This document shows, piece by piece, positions 31,706 through 40,744 of a stretch of DNA of 43,369 nt (the first letter of the stretch is position 1; every line of letters begins with the position of its first letter). The translations under genes were made by a program, and so were the position numbers. Source of the stretch: Treponemataceae bacterium. GTDB lineage: Bacteria > Spirochaetota > Spirochaetia > Treponematales > Treponemataceae. Where the stretch lies: positions 1 through 43,369 of the forward strand of contig JAIKVO010000082.1 of NCBI GenBank assembly GCA_024685655.1, written 5' to 3'. The notes beneath the pieces were generated by a model, which did not search any database, was not told the origin of the DNA, and was given only the letters and a program-made list of their open reading frames with translations.

Positions 31706-32659
31706 ATGAAAAAATTCTTATTGGTTCTTATGGCACTTATGCTGGTTGCTCCTATTTTCGCTGGTGGAAAGAAAGAAGCAAAATCTAACCTTATTAAAGT
31801 TGGTATCGTAAACAACCCACCGTCAGAATCTGGTTACCGCGCTGCTAACGTAAAAGATTTCGAGACAGTATTCAACAAAGACAATGGTTATGAAGCAAAG
31901 ACATTCTACAGTCTTAAGAACGATGAGCAGCTCAATGCTGCAAAACAGTTCATCACAGACGGTGTTGACTATCTTCTTATTTCTGCTGCTGCTACAGACG
32001 GATGGGATGCTGTTCTTAAATCAGCAAAAGAATCTGGAATCAAAGTTTTCCTTTTTGACCGCATGATCAACACAAGCGAAGATCTCTATGAGTGCGCAGT
32101 TGTTTCCGACATGGCTAACGAAGGTGACACAGCTGTTAATTGGCTGCTCTCTCTTAACCTTCCTGAGTACAACGTAATCCATATCCAGGGTGCTATGGGT
32201 TCAGATGCTCAGATCGGACGCACAGGTGCTCTTGATGCACAGTTCGCTAACGGCAAGATGAACAAAGTTGTTCAGCAGACAGCTACATGGGACGAGGCTG
32301 AGGCAAAGAAAATCACAGAGTCTGTAATCAACTCTGGCGAGAAGTTCAATGTTATCTATGCTGAGAACGATGGTATGGCTAAGGGTGCTGTAGCAGCTCT
32401 TGACGAAGCTGGTATTACACACGGTGTAAACGGTGACGTAGTTGTAATGGGATTCGACTGCAACAAGTGGGCTCTCCGCGAGCTTCTCGCAGGTAACTGG
32501 AACTATGATGGACAGTGCTCACCATTCCAGGCAAAGCTTATTGATGGTTACATCAAGGCTGGCAAAGTTCCTTCAAAGAAAGTTATCAACGAAGAAAAAG
32601 GTTTCGATGCTAGAACTCTTACAGCAGCTGACATCGACACATACGGTCTTGGTGACTAA
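31706..32659 (+). CDS. Sugar ABC transporter substrate-binding protein
   Basis: The 317-residue periplasmic protein begins with a signal peptide, MKKFLLVLMALMLVAPIFA, cut before GGKKEA. There is no lipobox cysteine. The mature part is a Peripla_BP_4/RbsB-type fold: LIKVGIVNNPPSESGYRAANVKDFE, then ISAAATDGWDAVLKSAKESGIKVFLFDR, and YAENDGMAKGAVAALDEAGI. It should bind a monosaccharide and deliver it to the permeases encoded downstream. GAGGAGG lies 5 nt before ATG 31706. Codon choice is rich in AAC, GAC and TTC compared with neighbours, a mark of high expression. Hairpins downstream should raise its mRNA above the rest of the operon. The sugar is not readable; pentose or galactofuranose are likely given neighbours. 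Confidence 0.9.
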   Translation: MKKFLLVLMALMLVAPIFAGGKKEAKSNLIKVGIVNNPPSESGYRAANVKDFETVFNKDNGYEAKTFYSLKNDEQLNAAKQFITDGVDYLLISAAATDGWDAVLKSAKESGIKVFLFDRMINTSEDLYECAVVSDMANEGDTAVNWLLSLNLPEYNVIHIQGAMGSDAQIGRTGALDAQFANGKMNKVVQQTATWDEAEAKKITESVINSGEKFNVIYAENDGMAKGAVAALDEAGITHGVNGDVVVMGFDCNKWALRELLAGNWNYDGQCSPFQAKLIDGYIKAGKVPSKKVINEEKGFDARTLTAADIDTYGLGD

Positions 32660-32672
32660 GTTATAAAGAACT

Positions 32673-32718
32673 GATGTCGGAAATCTCCTATGCGTGAAAA
32701 ACTCAGGTTTCCGGCATC
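32673..32718 (+). other. Intercistronic hairpin 1 after the binding-protein gene
   Basis: A 13-bp stem with two G-T pairs (32673-32685 with 32706-32718) has a 20-nt loop and no long T-tract. Such hairpins protect upstream mRNA from exonucleases in binding-protein operons. Confidence 0.6.
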
Positions 32719-32730
32719 TTATTGAGGTAC

Positions 32731-32772
32731 GGCGTAAAGTGTGTAATTCCCACATATTTTACGCCAAATTTT
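32731..32772 (+). terminator. Intercistronic hairpin 2, possible partial terminator
   Basis: GGCGTAAA/TTTACGCC (32731-32738 with 32758-32765), with inner TGTG/CACA pairing, is followed by AAATTTTTATA. It would let only part of transcription enter the ATPase and permease genes. Confidence 0.55.
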
Positions 32773-32806
32773 TATACACCGTAAGTAAAATAGGTGGTAA
32801 TTATCA

Positions 32807-34318
32807 ATGAATAATAATGTTGTTTTATCCATGCGTGGAATATCCAAGACATTTCCTGGAGTCAAAGCTCTTAGCAATGTAGATTTTACCCTTTGTCAAG
32901 GTGAAATTCATGCACTGATGGGTGAAAATGGAGCAGGAAAATCAACTCTGGTAAAGGTTTTAACCGGGGTTTATACGATGGATTCCGGTGAGATACGAGT
33001 TGCAGGAAATGCGGTTTCAATTCGTTCACCGCAGGATGCCCAGAATATGGGTATAAGTACAGTTTATCAGGAAATAACTCTGTGTCCTAATTTGACTGTT
33101 GCAGAGAATATGTTTATAGGACGCGGTAAATATCATTTTATAAATTGGCGTGCACAAGAAAAAAGAGCAGATGAAATATTACAAAAACTGAAAATTCCAG
33201 TAAAGGCGGCACAGCAGTTGGGAACTTGCTCTATTGCAGTTCAGCAGATGGTTGCTATTGCACGTGCAGTTGATATGGAATGTAAAGTTCTTATATTGGA
33301 TGAACCGACATCATCCCTTGATGAAAGAGAGGTAGAACTTTTGTTCTCTCTCATGAGGGATTTGAAGTCTCACGGGGTAGGTATTATTTTTATCACCCAC
33401 TTCCTTGATCAGGTATATGAAGTATGTGACAAGATAACAGTTCTTCGTAACGGTGAGCTTGTTGGCGAATATGAAATAAAAGATCTTCCTAAAGTTGACC
33501 TTATTTCTGCCATGCTCGGTAAAGATCTTGAGGATATATCAAAGCTCAAGCAGCAGAAAAAAGCGTACACAGGCGATAAAGAAGCTGTTTATGAGGCTTA
33601 TGACCTTTCGAGCGCGGAAGGAGTTAAACCGTTCAACTTTAGGACAATGAAAGGCGAAGTCAACGGATTTACTGGTCTTCTTGGTTCCGGTCGTAGTGAA
33701 AGCGTACGTGCTATTTTTGCGGCAGACCGTGTTACAGGCGGAACTGTGAAGATGGGTGGAAAAGAAGTTAAAATTACAAAACCGCTTGATGCTATGAAAA
33801 ACGGTATTGGTTACTTACCAGAAGACAGGAAAGGGGACGGTATTATTCAGGATTTGTCTGTCCGTGAAAACATAATACTTGCACTTCAGGTTCTTAAGGG
33901 ATTCTTTAAGCCGTTCTCAAGGGCTGAGGCAGAAAAGTTCGCGGATGAGTACATAAAACTCTTGCAGATAAAGACAGCGTCAAAGGAAACGCCGATAAAA
34001 TCGCTTTCTGGTGGTAATCAGCAGAAAGTTATTCTGGCGCGCTGGCTGCTTACGAACCCGCAGTATCTTATCCTTGACGAACCGACTCGTGGTATCGATG
34101 TTGGTACTAAAGTCGAGATACAGAAACAGGTTCTTAAGCTTGCAGAAAAAGGTGTTGGTTTGACATTCATTTCCTCGGAAATTCAGGAAATGCTCAATGT
34201 TTGTTCAAGGCTTGTCGTTATGAGAGACCGCAATATTGTTGGTGAGCTTAGGGATGATGAGCTTTCACAGGATAACATAATGCGGACAATTGCAGGAGGA
34301 AATGCTCACAATGAGTAA
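32807..34318 (+). CDS. Sugar ABC transporter ATP-binding protein (RbsA/MglA/YtfR type)
   Basis: The 503-residue protein is a fused double ATPase. The first unit has Walker A GENGAGKST (39-47), Q-loop VYQEITLCPNLTVAENMF, a degenerate signature CSIAVQQMVAIARA and Walker B VLILDEPTSSLD. The second has a degenerate Walker A GLLGSGRSES, YLPEDRKGDG, a canonical signature SLSGGNQQKVILARW and Walker B YLILDEPTRGID. This is the CUT2-class sugar importer layout, which powers uptake by the two permeases downstream. It follows the binding protein after the two hairpins and overlaps the next gene. Confidence 0.95.
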   Translation: MNNNVVLSMRGISKTFPGVKALSNVDFTLCQGEIHALMGENGAGKSTLVKVLTGVYTMDSGEIRVAGNAVSIRSPQDAQNMGISTVYQEITLCPNLTVAENMFIGRGKYHFINWRAQEKRADEILQKLKIPVKAAQQLGTCSIAVQQMVAIARAVDMECKVLILDEPTSSLDEREVELLFSLMRDLKSHGVGIIFITHFLDQVYEVCDKITVLRNGELVGEYEIKDLPKVDLISAMLGKDLEDISKLKQQKKAYTGDKEAVYEAYDLSSAEGVKPFNFRTMKGEVNGFTGLLGSGRSESVRAIFAADRVTGGTVKMGGKEVKITKPLDAMKNGIGYLPEDRKGDGIIQDLSVRENIILALQVLKGFFKPFSRAEAEKFADEYIKLLQIKTASKETPIKSLSGGNQQKVILARWLLTNPQYLILDEPTRGIDVGTKVEIQKQVLKLAEKGVGLTFISSEIQEMLNVCSRLVVMRDRNIVGELRDDELSQDNIMRTIAGGNAHNE

Positions 34319-35381
34319 AAAATTCGTTTTATCCAGGGAACTGAAAAAGTTTACACAGTCCCAGCTGGCAATTCCGGTATTTGCTTTGCTTTTGCTCGTA
34401 GTTTTCAACCTTATCCGGGATCCTAGCTTTTTTTCAATTTCTATAAAAACAAATAATATGGGAAACTCCGTTCTTTCAGGAAACCTTGTTAGTATTCTGA
34501 ATGGAGCTTCGGAGCTTGTAATTCTTGCCATTGGCATGACGCTCATAACGTCAGCAACAAAAGGACAGGATATTTCTATCGGTGCTTCAGCGGCAATTGC
34601 AGGTAGTGTGTTCGTGAAGATTCTTCGCGCGAATACAATTACAGTTCCGGTAATTCTTCTTGCTTTGGTTCTGGCTTGTATCGTTGCAATTCTGTTCTGT
34701 TTGTTCAATGGTTTGCTGATCGCGAGATTTAACATTCAGCCAATGATTGCCTCATTGATTCTGTTTACTGCAGGTCGCCCGATTGCCTATTGGATAAATG
34801 GTGGTGCAACGCCTAATGTAGAAAGCCCTCTTTTAAGTGGTTTAGGTGGATTTATCCCCGGTATCCCGATTCCAAGCCCAATATTGATAGTTATAATTTT
34901 CATAATTCTGATAAAGCTTCTTCTGAAGTTTACTAACTTAGGATTGTATATTCAGGCAGTCGGTATAAATGAAAAAGCCGCAAGATTGAACGGTATAAAC
35001 CCAATGCTGATGAAAATGTCCGTTTTCCTTATCCTTGGTGTTTGTGTTTCTATTGCTGGTTCAATGAACGTCTGCCGTATTGGTCTTATAAACCATGAGA
35101 CAATCCTTATTGATATTGAGATGGATGCGATTCTAGCAGTTGCAATCGGTGGTAACTCACTTGGTGGCGGTAAGTTCAAACTTGCCGGCTCTGTAATTGG
35201 TGCATACATCATTCAGACGCTTACAACAACACTGTATGCTATGAAGGTTTCTTCGACCGCTGTTAAGGCTTACAAGGCGATTGTTATCATCTTGATAGTT
35301 GTTATCGGTTCACCGGTTGTAAAAGATGCTTTCCAAAAGCTTCGTAACAGTCTGTCTGGCAAAAAAGTAGCGAGGATATAA
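34311..35381 (+). CDS. Sugar ABC transporter permease (YtfT/RbsC type)
   Basis: The 356-residue membrane protein belongs to the BPD_transp_2 family of CUT2 sugar permeases. It has about 8-10 hydrophobic segments and the core sequence LVILAIGMTLITSATKGQDISIGASAAIAG, then CLFNGLLIARFNIQPMIASLILFTAGRPIAYWI and LYIQAVGINEKAARLNGINPMLMKM, the ATPase-contact loop. ATG 34311 overlaps the ATPase stop (ATGAGTAA). TTG 34290 and ATG 34302 are less likely because AGGAGG (34294-34299) sits inside or too near. A basic, soluble N-terminus precedes the first helix. Confidence 0.92.
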   Translation: MSKKFVLSRELKKFTQSQLAIPVFALLLLVVFNLIRDPSFFSISIKTNNMGNSVLSGNLVSILNGASELVILAIGMTLITSATKGQDISIGASAAIAGSVFVKILRANTITVPVILLALVLACIVAILFCLFNGLLIARFNIQPMIASLILFTAGRPIAYWINGGATPNVESPLLSGLGGFIPGIPIPSPILIVIIFIILIKLLLKFTNLGLYIQAVGINEKAARLNGINPMLMKMSVFLILGVCVSIAGSMNVCRIGLINHETILIDIEMDAILAVAIGGNSLGGGKFKLAGSVIGAYIIQTLTTTLYAMKVSSTAVKAYKAIVIILIVVIGSPVVKDAFQKLRNSLSGKKVARI

Positions 35382-35383
35382 TT

Positions 35384-36439
35384 ATGGCATCAGCACAGAA
35401 ATCTATAAATAACAAAGAGAAACTGCCTATATCAAACACAAAGCTTTTGTTGACTATAACAATCTGTACGTTCTTTGGTATGTACGTTTTGGCAATGCTT
35501 ATTTGGGGCGGTGGTTTTTTGAATCCACAGCAATTCCTTGATATTTTTAACAATAACGCATACCTGATTGTTGTTGCTTGTGGTTTGACAATCGTAATGA
35601 TTACGGGCGGAATCGATATTTCGGTCGGTGGTACTGTCGCGCTTATAACAATGTCTACAGTTGTGTTTATGGAAGATAAGGGCGGATCTGTTTTGGGGAC
35701 GCTTCTTATCGCGCTTGGAATTGGTCTGTTAATCGGTATCATACAGGGGTTCCTTGTTTCATACCTTAATATCCAGCCGTTTATTGTAACGCTTGCAGGT
35801 ATGTTCTTTACTCGCGGTATGACAACAATCGTAAGTAAAGTTCCTCGAACGGCTACAAATGAAGCTTTCGTTAAACTTGAAGAGTTCCGTCTTGCGATTC
35901 CTGGACTTGGTACTTATGCGCGTAATGGAAACTACATTCCTGCCCGTATAGAGCTTGGTGTTATTATCGCCCTTTTGATAGTTCTTATTTTGTGGGCAAT
36001 GCTTAAATATACGCGTTTTGGACGTAACTTGTATGCAATCGGTGGAAACAGCGAAAGTGCGCTTATGCTCGGTATTAACGTAAAGCTTACAAAGTTTATT
36101 GCGTATATACTTTGTGGACTTTTAGCCGGTATTGCTGGTTTCATATATTTGCTCCATACAGGAGCTGGAAACGCAAGCAACGCTACTCAAGCAGAAATGC
36201 AGGCGATTGCGTCATCAATTATTGGTGGAACGCTGCTTTCCGGTGGTGTCGGTAGCGTTGTTGGAACACTGTTCGGTGTTATGACGCTTAAGACAATCAA
36301 TAACGTCGTTGTTGCATCTGGTTTGCGGGAGCCTTATTGGCAGAGTATTACGACAGGTCTTATGCTTTGCTTCTTCATTCTGTTGCAGAGTGTTATCCTT
36401 TCGTACCGCAAGAAAAAACTTGGAAACATGGCAAGCTAA
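35384..36439 (+). CDS. Sugar ABC transporter permease (YjfF type)
   Basis: The second permease, 351 residues, follows the first by 2 nt, so they should form a heterodimeric channel. Features are YLIVVACGLTIVMITGGIDISVGGTVALITM, GFLVSYLNIQPFIVTLAGMFFTRGMTTIV and GRNLYAIGGNSESALMLGINVKLTKF, the EAA-like ATPase-binding loop. Two unlike permeases with one double ATPase match the E. coli ytfQRT-yjfF galactofuranose importer. An AGGA site lies within the last codons of the upstream gene. Confidence 0.92.
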   Translation: MASAQKSINNKEKLPISNTKLLLTITICTFFGMYVLAMLIWGGGFLNPQQFLDIFNNNAYLIVVACGLTIVMITGGIDISVGGTVALITMSTVVFMEDKGGSVLGTLLIALGIGLLIGIIQGFLVSYLNIQPFIVTLAGMFFTRGMTTIVSKVPRTATNEAFVKLEEFRLAIPGLGTYARNGNYIPARIELGVIIALLIVLILWAMLKYTRFGRNLYAIGGNSESALMLGINVKLTKFIAYILCGLLAGIAGFIYLLHTGAGNASNATQAEMQAIASSIIGGTLLSGGVGSVVGTLFGVMTLKTINNVVVASGLREPYWQSITTGLMLCFFILLQSVILSYRKKKLGNMAS

Positions 36440-36538
36440 GAGCCGTTTTCTCATGAAAGGTGCGTGGGTTTACTTGCGCACCTATATAATGCTGGGTGTC
36501 AAAGACAAGCCTGGCTTCTATAATCTCCTCTCTCCTGG

Positions 36539-36571
36539 CATCCGATTTGCGTCGCAAATCGGATGTTTTTT
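36539..36571 (+). terminator. Intrinsic terminator of the transporter operon
   Basis: CATCCGATTTGCG and CGCAAATCGGATG (36539-36551 with 36553-36565) are exactly complementary and are followed by six T residues. A further dyad GGTGCG/CGCACC occurs about 36460-36482. The convergent regulator gene ends at 36590. Confidence 0.9.
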
Positions 36572-36589
36572 GTGTGCTTGTACGTATGT

Positions 36590-38167
36590 TTACACGTTGC
36601 GATATTCGCGCGGAGTTATACCTGTCGTCTTTTTGAAAATGTAGCTGAAATAATGCGGGTCATTGAATCCGACTTCGTAAGCAATATCTGCGCTGCGCAT
36701 CGATGTGTTTTTTAGAAGCTTTTTTGCCTGTTCAATTCGCACGTTCGTAAGATGTTCTATGAATGTAATACCGCATTCTTGCGAAAATATTGTACTAAAA
36801 TGATTCGGACTAAAGTGGACAGCCTCCGCAACGGAATGAAGACAAATATCCTGATTAGCGTAATTCTCTTCTATAAACTTTTTGGCCTTAAGAATTACAT
36901 CGCCATATTTCCCCTGAATGTGAGAATCTCGATACCGAAGGACATTATTGAGAACAATTCTAATTTCTTTGATGAATGTCTCTTGATTTGCGACTGCCTT
37001 GTCTATAAAGCCTTTTGTCAGCAATTCCGGCATTTCTTCACGAATATTCCCGCCAAGCTCTTCCACAAGGTTGGAAACTGCCATTATAACGTCAACAAGC
37101 AGATAAGATGCGATTATTGAAAAATGATCGGAGTTTCCTCCGAGAAGATTTATATATTGAGTTATAATTTGGTCTATTTCACCATCCGAGGCAAATTTTA
37201 AGCGTTCTACAAGCGGATCGTTGTTAGATGGAAGGGAAAGTTTTTCTTTTTCTGTTTTTTGGACATCCGCCATACCGACAATGCGGTTTTTGCCAGAAAA
37301 AGGACATAATTTAAGGATGAATTCTGCATCATTGTATGAATGTGCGATATAAGCAGTTCTGTCAGCAATCGAACCAATTGCAGTAGTTACAAAAAAATCT
37401 GTGTTTTTGCTAAGCTCGTGCTGGAATGAGTCGGCAAGGCTGTAAGCATCATCTTCCAAAGTTTCTTGCGAGCTGCTTTTGAGTATGCAAACAAATCGGT
37501 ATGGCGAAATGAAAAAACCGGTACAGGCTTGTTCGGCAGCGACAAACGAAGAAAGCCTTGATTTTGCGGAAAGCAGGCTGTTCGAATCATTCTGCTCAGA
37601 GTGAATTTCACTTATAAGAACGATATAATAACGTGCAATCAAGTTGATATGAAGTTCAGTCGCTTTTTGAACGGCATCTGCGCTGTTCATTGTGCCCAGA
37701 ACAATATCCGTGAGTAATTTGTCGCGTATTAATGCCGAAGAAGACTCCAGTTCTAATTTCATGCGGGAAATATCCGTAAACTGCTGTTTCTGTTTGTCTA
37801 GCGCGATGGCAATTTTGTTCAGGCTGCTCAAAAGGTTTTCAGACGTAAACGGCTTAAGGATATAATCCTCAACTCCGATGGAAATTGCTTTTTTTGCGTA
37901 TTCAAACTCATCGTGACCAGAAAGAATAATTATACGTACCCACGGCTGGAGTTTTTTCACCATACGGGAAAGTTCCAATCCGTCCATAAAAGGCATTTTT
38001 ATGTCAGTTATAAGGATATCCGGCTTTATGTCCTGAATCATCGATAGTGCGATTTCACCGTCTGCAGCTTCGCCTGCAAACGAAAACTGCGTGTTTTCCC
38101 AATCTATTTTGCTGCGTATTCCCTCACGCACAATAACTTCATCGTCAACAATAAAAACGCTATACAC
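36590..38167 (-). CDS. AraC-family response regulator (YesN type)
   Basis: The 525-residue protein joins a receiver domain (1-120) to a C-terminal AraC-type DNA-binding domain (about 420-522). The receiver has FIVDDEVIVREGIRSKI (acidic pair), phospho-acceptor Asp55 in DILITDIKMPFMDG, IIILSGHDEFEYAKKAI and LKPF. The middle part (about 130-400) is the variable YesN linker. The C-terminus carries HFSPNHFSTIFSQECGITFIEHLTNVRIEQAKKLLKN and DIAYEVGFNDPHYFSYIFKKTTGITPREYR, the two helix-turn-helix units. Its start overlaps the kinase stop by 8 nt. It probably controls the sugar genes around it. Confidence 0.94.
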   Translation of the reverse strand: MYSVFIVDDEVIVREGIRSKIDWENTQFSFAGEAADGEIALSMIQDIKPDILITDIKMPFMDGLELSRMVKKLQPWVRIIILSGHDEFEYAKKAISIGVEDYILKPFTSENLLSSLNKIAIALDKQKQQFTDISRMKLELESSSALIRDKLLTDIVLGTMNSADAVQKATELHINLIARYYIVLISEIHSEQNDSNSLLSAKSRLSSFVAAEQACTGFFISPYRFVCILKSSSQETLEDDAYSLADSFQHELSKNTDFFVTTAIGSIADRTAYIAHSYNDAEFILKLCPFSGKNRIVGMADVQKTEKEKLSLPSNNDPLVERLKFASDGEIDQIITQYINLLGGNSDHFSIIASYLLVDVIMAVSNLVEELGGNIREEMPELLTKGFIDKAVANQETFIKEIRIVLNNVLRYRDSHIQGKYGDVILKAKKFIEENYANQDICLHSVAEAVHFSPNHFSTIFSQECGITFIEHLTNVRIEQAKKLLKNTSMRSADIAYEVGFNDPHYFSYIFKKTTGITPREYRNV

Positions 38168-39638
38168 TCTCTTCTCCAGAGAAAAATTTTGACGGTATTT
38201 TGAATGAAACAGAAGTTCCTTTACCGTATTCGCTGTCTATGAACAAGCTTACTGACATATCATAATACAATTTGAGTCTTTTGTTCACGTTATAAAGCCC
38301 ATAAATCGATTTTAAATTTTCTGGATCTGCATTATCTGAAAGTTCAAAAAGAACATCATTCAGGCGTTCCTCTGTAAAACCGATTCCATTATCCTGAACA
38401 CAGAAATAAATATAATCGTCTTCTATAAGTTTTGCTGTGACAGTAAGTTTTCCACGACCACGTTTATTTTTTATACCGTGATAAATTGCATTTTCAACGA
38501 GCGGCTGTAGAATCAATTTTAGAACTTGTCTTCCCTTGAGGTTATTATCAAAATTTATTTCATAATCGAGGATGTCACGATAGCGGATTTTTTGAATAGT
38601 AAGGTAGCTTTGAACATGGTCAAGTTCCTGCTCGATAGGAATCCATTCATGGCCTTTGCTGAGCGAGATACGGAAAAAGTTGGAAAAGGCTTTTGTAATC
38701 TCAATAACTTCATCTTTTTTCTCCGATTCTGCCAGCCAGATAATTGTGTCGAGTGTGTTATACAAAAAATGCGGTGTAATCTGGGCTTGAAGTGTTTTCA
38801 TCTCCGCTTTTTGAAGATTCTGCTGCTCTTTTATGTTCTCATCGATAAGCTCCTGAATCTTACCTGCCATGATATTCAAGTTTTCCGAAAGTTGATCTAG
38901 TTCCGGAACATGAGGAAGTTTTGTCCTGGCATCGAGCTGGCCTTCTGCAATAAGCGAAGAAAGAGTTTCCATGTCGCTAATTGGTCTTCGTATTGATTCG
39001 GATACACTTATTGATGTATAAACCGCAACTGCCAGCATGACGAAGATAATGACTATTTGGATAACAGCGAGCATACGGAATGAATGTTTGATGCTTTCGT
39101 TCGTCATTGCAGAAGTTTCAATCTCTGCGACGATGAAATTTTGCAAAATATCGTAAATGAGCGAGGCAACACCCCTGACTTCTTCAAGAATCTGTTCATT
39201 TTCAGAGACAGCTGCGTTCTGTTCAATTTGAGTGCCGAGTATGTTGACATATTTTTCAAGTGTATTTACGGCGCGGGAAGCAACTTCAAGAACATTGCGG
39301 TTGTTTTCGTTTTCGGTGGAAGCCATCATTTCTGAAATACCCGTTTTTATGCTATTGACTATTTCGTATTGATTGCCTTCCTCAAAAGTTTTTTTACCAG
39401 CGACAATATCCCATATTTCATCGGATATATCGACTTTTACAGTTTGGATAATGCGGTTGGCGCGGCTAACGTTAGTGATTATTCGATCGTATTGTGATGT
39501 ATGTATTGAAGATACAGATATCGAATACATCATCGGTATAACCATCAGAACAACAATATAGATATATGAAAGCTGGAGTCTTTTTTTGATGCTGCCTTTT
39601 TGGAAACGTAAGAGTCGGCGCGGATTATAGAACTTCAT
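38160..39638 (-). CDS. Sensor histidine kinase (YesM/LytS-like)
   Basis: The 492-residue membrane kinase has a basic N-terminus, TM1 (about 22-42), an extracytoplasmic sensor region rich in helices (about 45-180), TM2 (about 187-210, MLAVIQIVIIFVMLAVAVYTSI), a HAMP-like linker, the His_kinase domain with phosphoacceptor His in LQAQITPHFLYNTLDTIIW, and a GHKL ATPase (LILQPLVENAIYHGIKNK; VQDNGIGF; YGLYNVNKRL). The order is the YesM class that partners AraC-type regulators. The upstream gene encodes a periplasmic binding lipoprotein, which may present sugar to the sensor region. A GGGAG site lies 6-7 nt upstream. Confidence 0.93.
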   Translation of the reverse strand: MKFYNPRRLLRFQKGSIKKRLQLSYIYIVVLMVIPMMYSISVSSIHTSQYDRIITNVSRANRIIQTVKVDISDEIWDIVAGKKTFEEGNQYEIVNSIKTGISEMMASTENENNRNVLEVASRAVNTLEKYVNILGTQIEQNAAVSENEQILEEVRGVASLIYDILQNFIVAEIETSAMTNESIKHSFRMLAVIQIVIIFVMLAVAVYTSISVSESIRRPISDMETLSSLIAEGQLDARTKLPHVPELDQLSENLNIMAGKIQELIDENIKEQQNLQKAEMKTLQAQITPHFLYNTLDTIIWLAESEKKDEVIEITKAFSNFFRISLSKGHEWIPIEQELDHVQSYLTIQKIRYRDILDYEINFDNNLKGRQVLKLILQPLVENAIYHGIKNKRGRGKLTVTAKLIEDDYIYFCVQDNGIGFTEERLNDVLFELSDNADPENLKSIYGLYNVNKRLKLYYDMSVSLFIDSEYGKGTSVSFKIPSKFFSGEESV

Positions 39639-39652
39639 GAATACTCCCAGGC

Positions 39653-40744
39653 TTAATATCCTCGTGGTTCAATGTTGGAGAGGTCATCGTTTTCGGTAAA
39701 AACTGTTTCTTCAATTCTCGTGATTTTAGGGATAGGACGATTGTTTGCGAGCCTCTGGACAAATTCCATGACAAGCGGACCTGTTTTTGGATTGCATTCA
39801 ACTACACAATTAACTTGTCCGTTTTTAAGAGCATCAATTACGGCTTGTTCTGCGTCAACACTCACGATTGTGACATCTTTTCCGCCTTGAATGCCGTATT
39901 TTTCAAAAACATCCAGGAAACCAAGCGTCATACTGTCATTATGCGAGTAAATAATATCTACAGGTGTACTGTTTATCTGGAGAGTACCATTTTCGCTGAG
40001 TATTTTTTCAGCAAGCTCTTTTCCCATAGAACGCAGGAAATCTCCAGTTTCACTGTAAATGATGTTAAACCGATTATCGTTTTGTAGGATTTCCCTGAAT
40101 CCTTGGTAGCGACCGTCGGTTACCGAAGAACCATCCGTACCGCGAAGCTCCATAATGTTGAGCGTTTTGTCAGCGTCTTTATATTTTTCTTGTAAAAAGC
40201 GAGCTGCTTTACGGCCTTCTTCAACATGATCTGCCCCGATATAAGCTGCATAAAGAGATTCATCGGATGTACGGATTTTGCGGTCTATAATGATGACAGG
40301 GATATGTGCTTCTTTTGCTTCTCGAAGCACGTTATCCCAGCCATCTTGTACGATTGGCACGAACACAATTACATCAACTTGGTAGACGATGAACGAGCGT
40401 ATTGCTTTTATTTGGTTTTCCTGCTTTTGTTCCGCGTTGGAGTAAATAAGCTGTATACCGGCTTCTGCGGCAGCCGTCTGCATGGATTGAGTATTACAAG
40501 TCCGCCATGCGCTTTCAGCACCAATTTGCGAGAACCCGATGATTATATTCCGCGTGTAGGTTTGTTCCTCGGAGCTGGTGGTTGTGTCAGAGTTGGCATT
40601 GGCTGTGGCGGATTTTTTGCTGCAGCCGGCTACCGTAAGGACGAATGCTATTACGAGAGCCCACGCTACAAAACGAACCGCGCGACCTGATGTGCGCAAA
40701 AAGGTATATCCCTTTGTGAGTTGTGTTCGTGCCGAATGTTTCAT
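39653..40744 (-). CDS. YtfQ-like sugar-binding lipoprotein, probable sensory co-receptor
   Basis: The 363-residue product carries a long basic N-terminus and then a lipoprotein signal (FVAWALVIAFVLTVAGC, Cys41). A Ser/Thr-rich spacer follows, then a Peripla_BP_4 domain: IIIGFSQIGAESAWR, EQKQENQIKAIRSFIVYQVD, FVPIVQDGWDNVLREAKEAHIPVIIIDR and YSHNDSMTLGFLDVFEKYG. These resemble E. coli YtfQ (galactofuranose) more than the transporter's own binding protein at 31.7 kb. It starts with an ATGA overlap on araD and is followed 14 nt later by the histidine kinase. No permease is next to it, so a sensing role is inferred; it could also serve the transporter across the terminator. Confidence 0.9.
   Translation of the reverse strand: MKHSARTQLTKGYTFLRTSGRAVRFVAWALVIAFVLTVAGCSKKSATANANSDTTTSSEEQTYTRNIIIGFSQIGAESAWRTCNTQSMQTAAAEAGIQLIYSNAEQKQENQIKAIRSFIVYQVDVIVFVPIVQDGWDNVLREAKEAHIPVIIIDRKIRTSDESLYAAYIGADHVEEGRKAARFLQEKYKDADKTLNIMELRGTDGSSVTDGRYQGFREILQNDNRFNIIYSETGDFLRSMGKELAEKILSENGTLQINSTPVDIIYSHNDSMTLGFLDVFEKYGIQGGKDVTIVSVDAEQAVIDALKNGQVNCVVECNPKTGPLVMEFVQRLANNRPIPKITRIEETVFTENDDLSNIEPRGY

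Noticed and set aside
40226-40690. Plus-strand frame of 154 codons within the binding lipoprotein gene
   Set aside because: It is antisense to a clear Peripla_BP_4 gene and lacks any domain signature.
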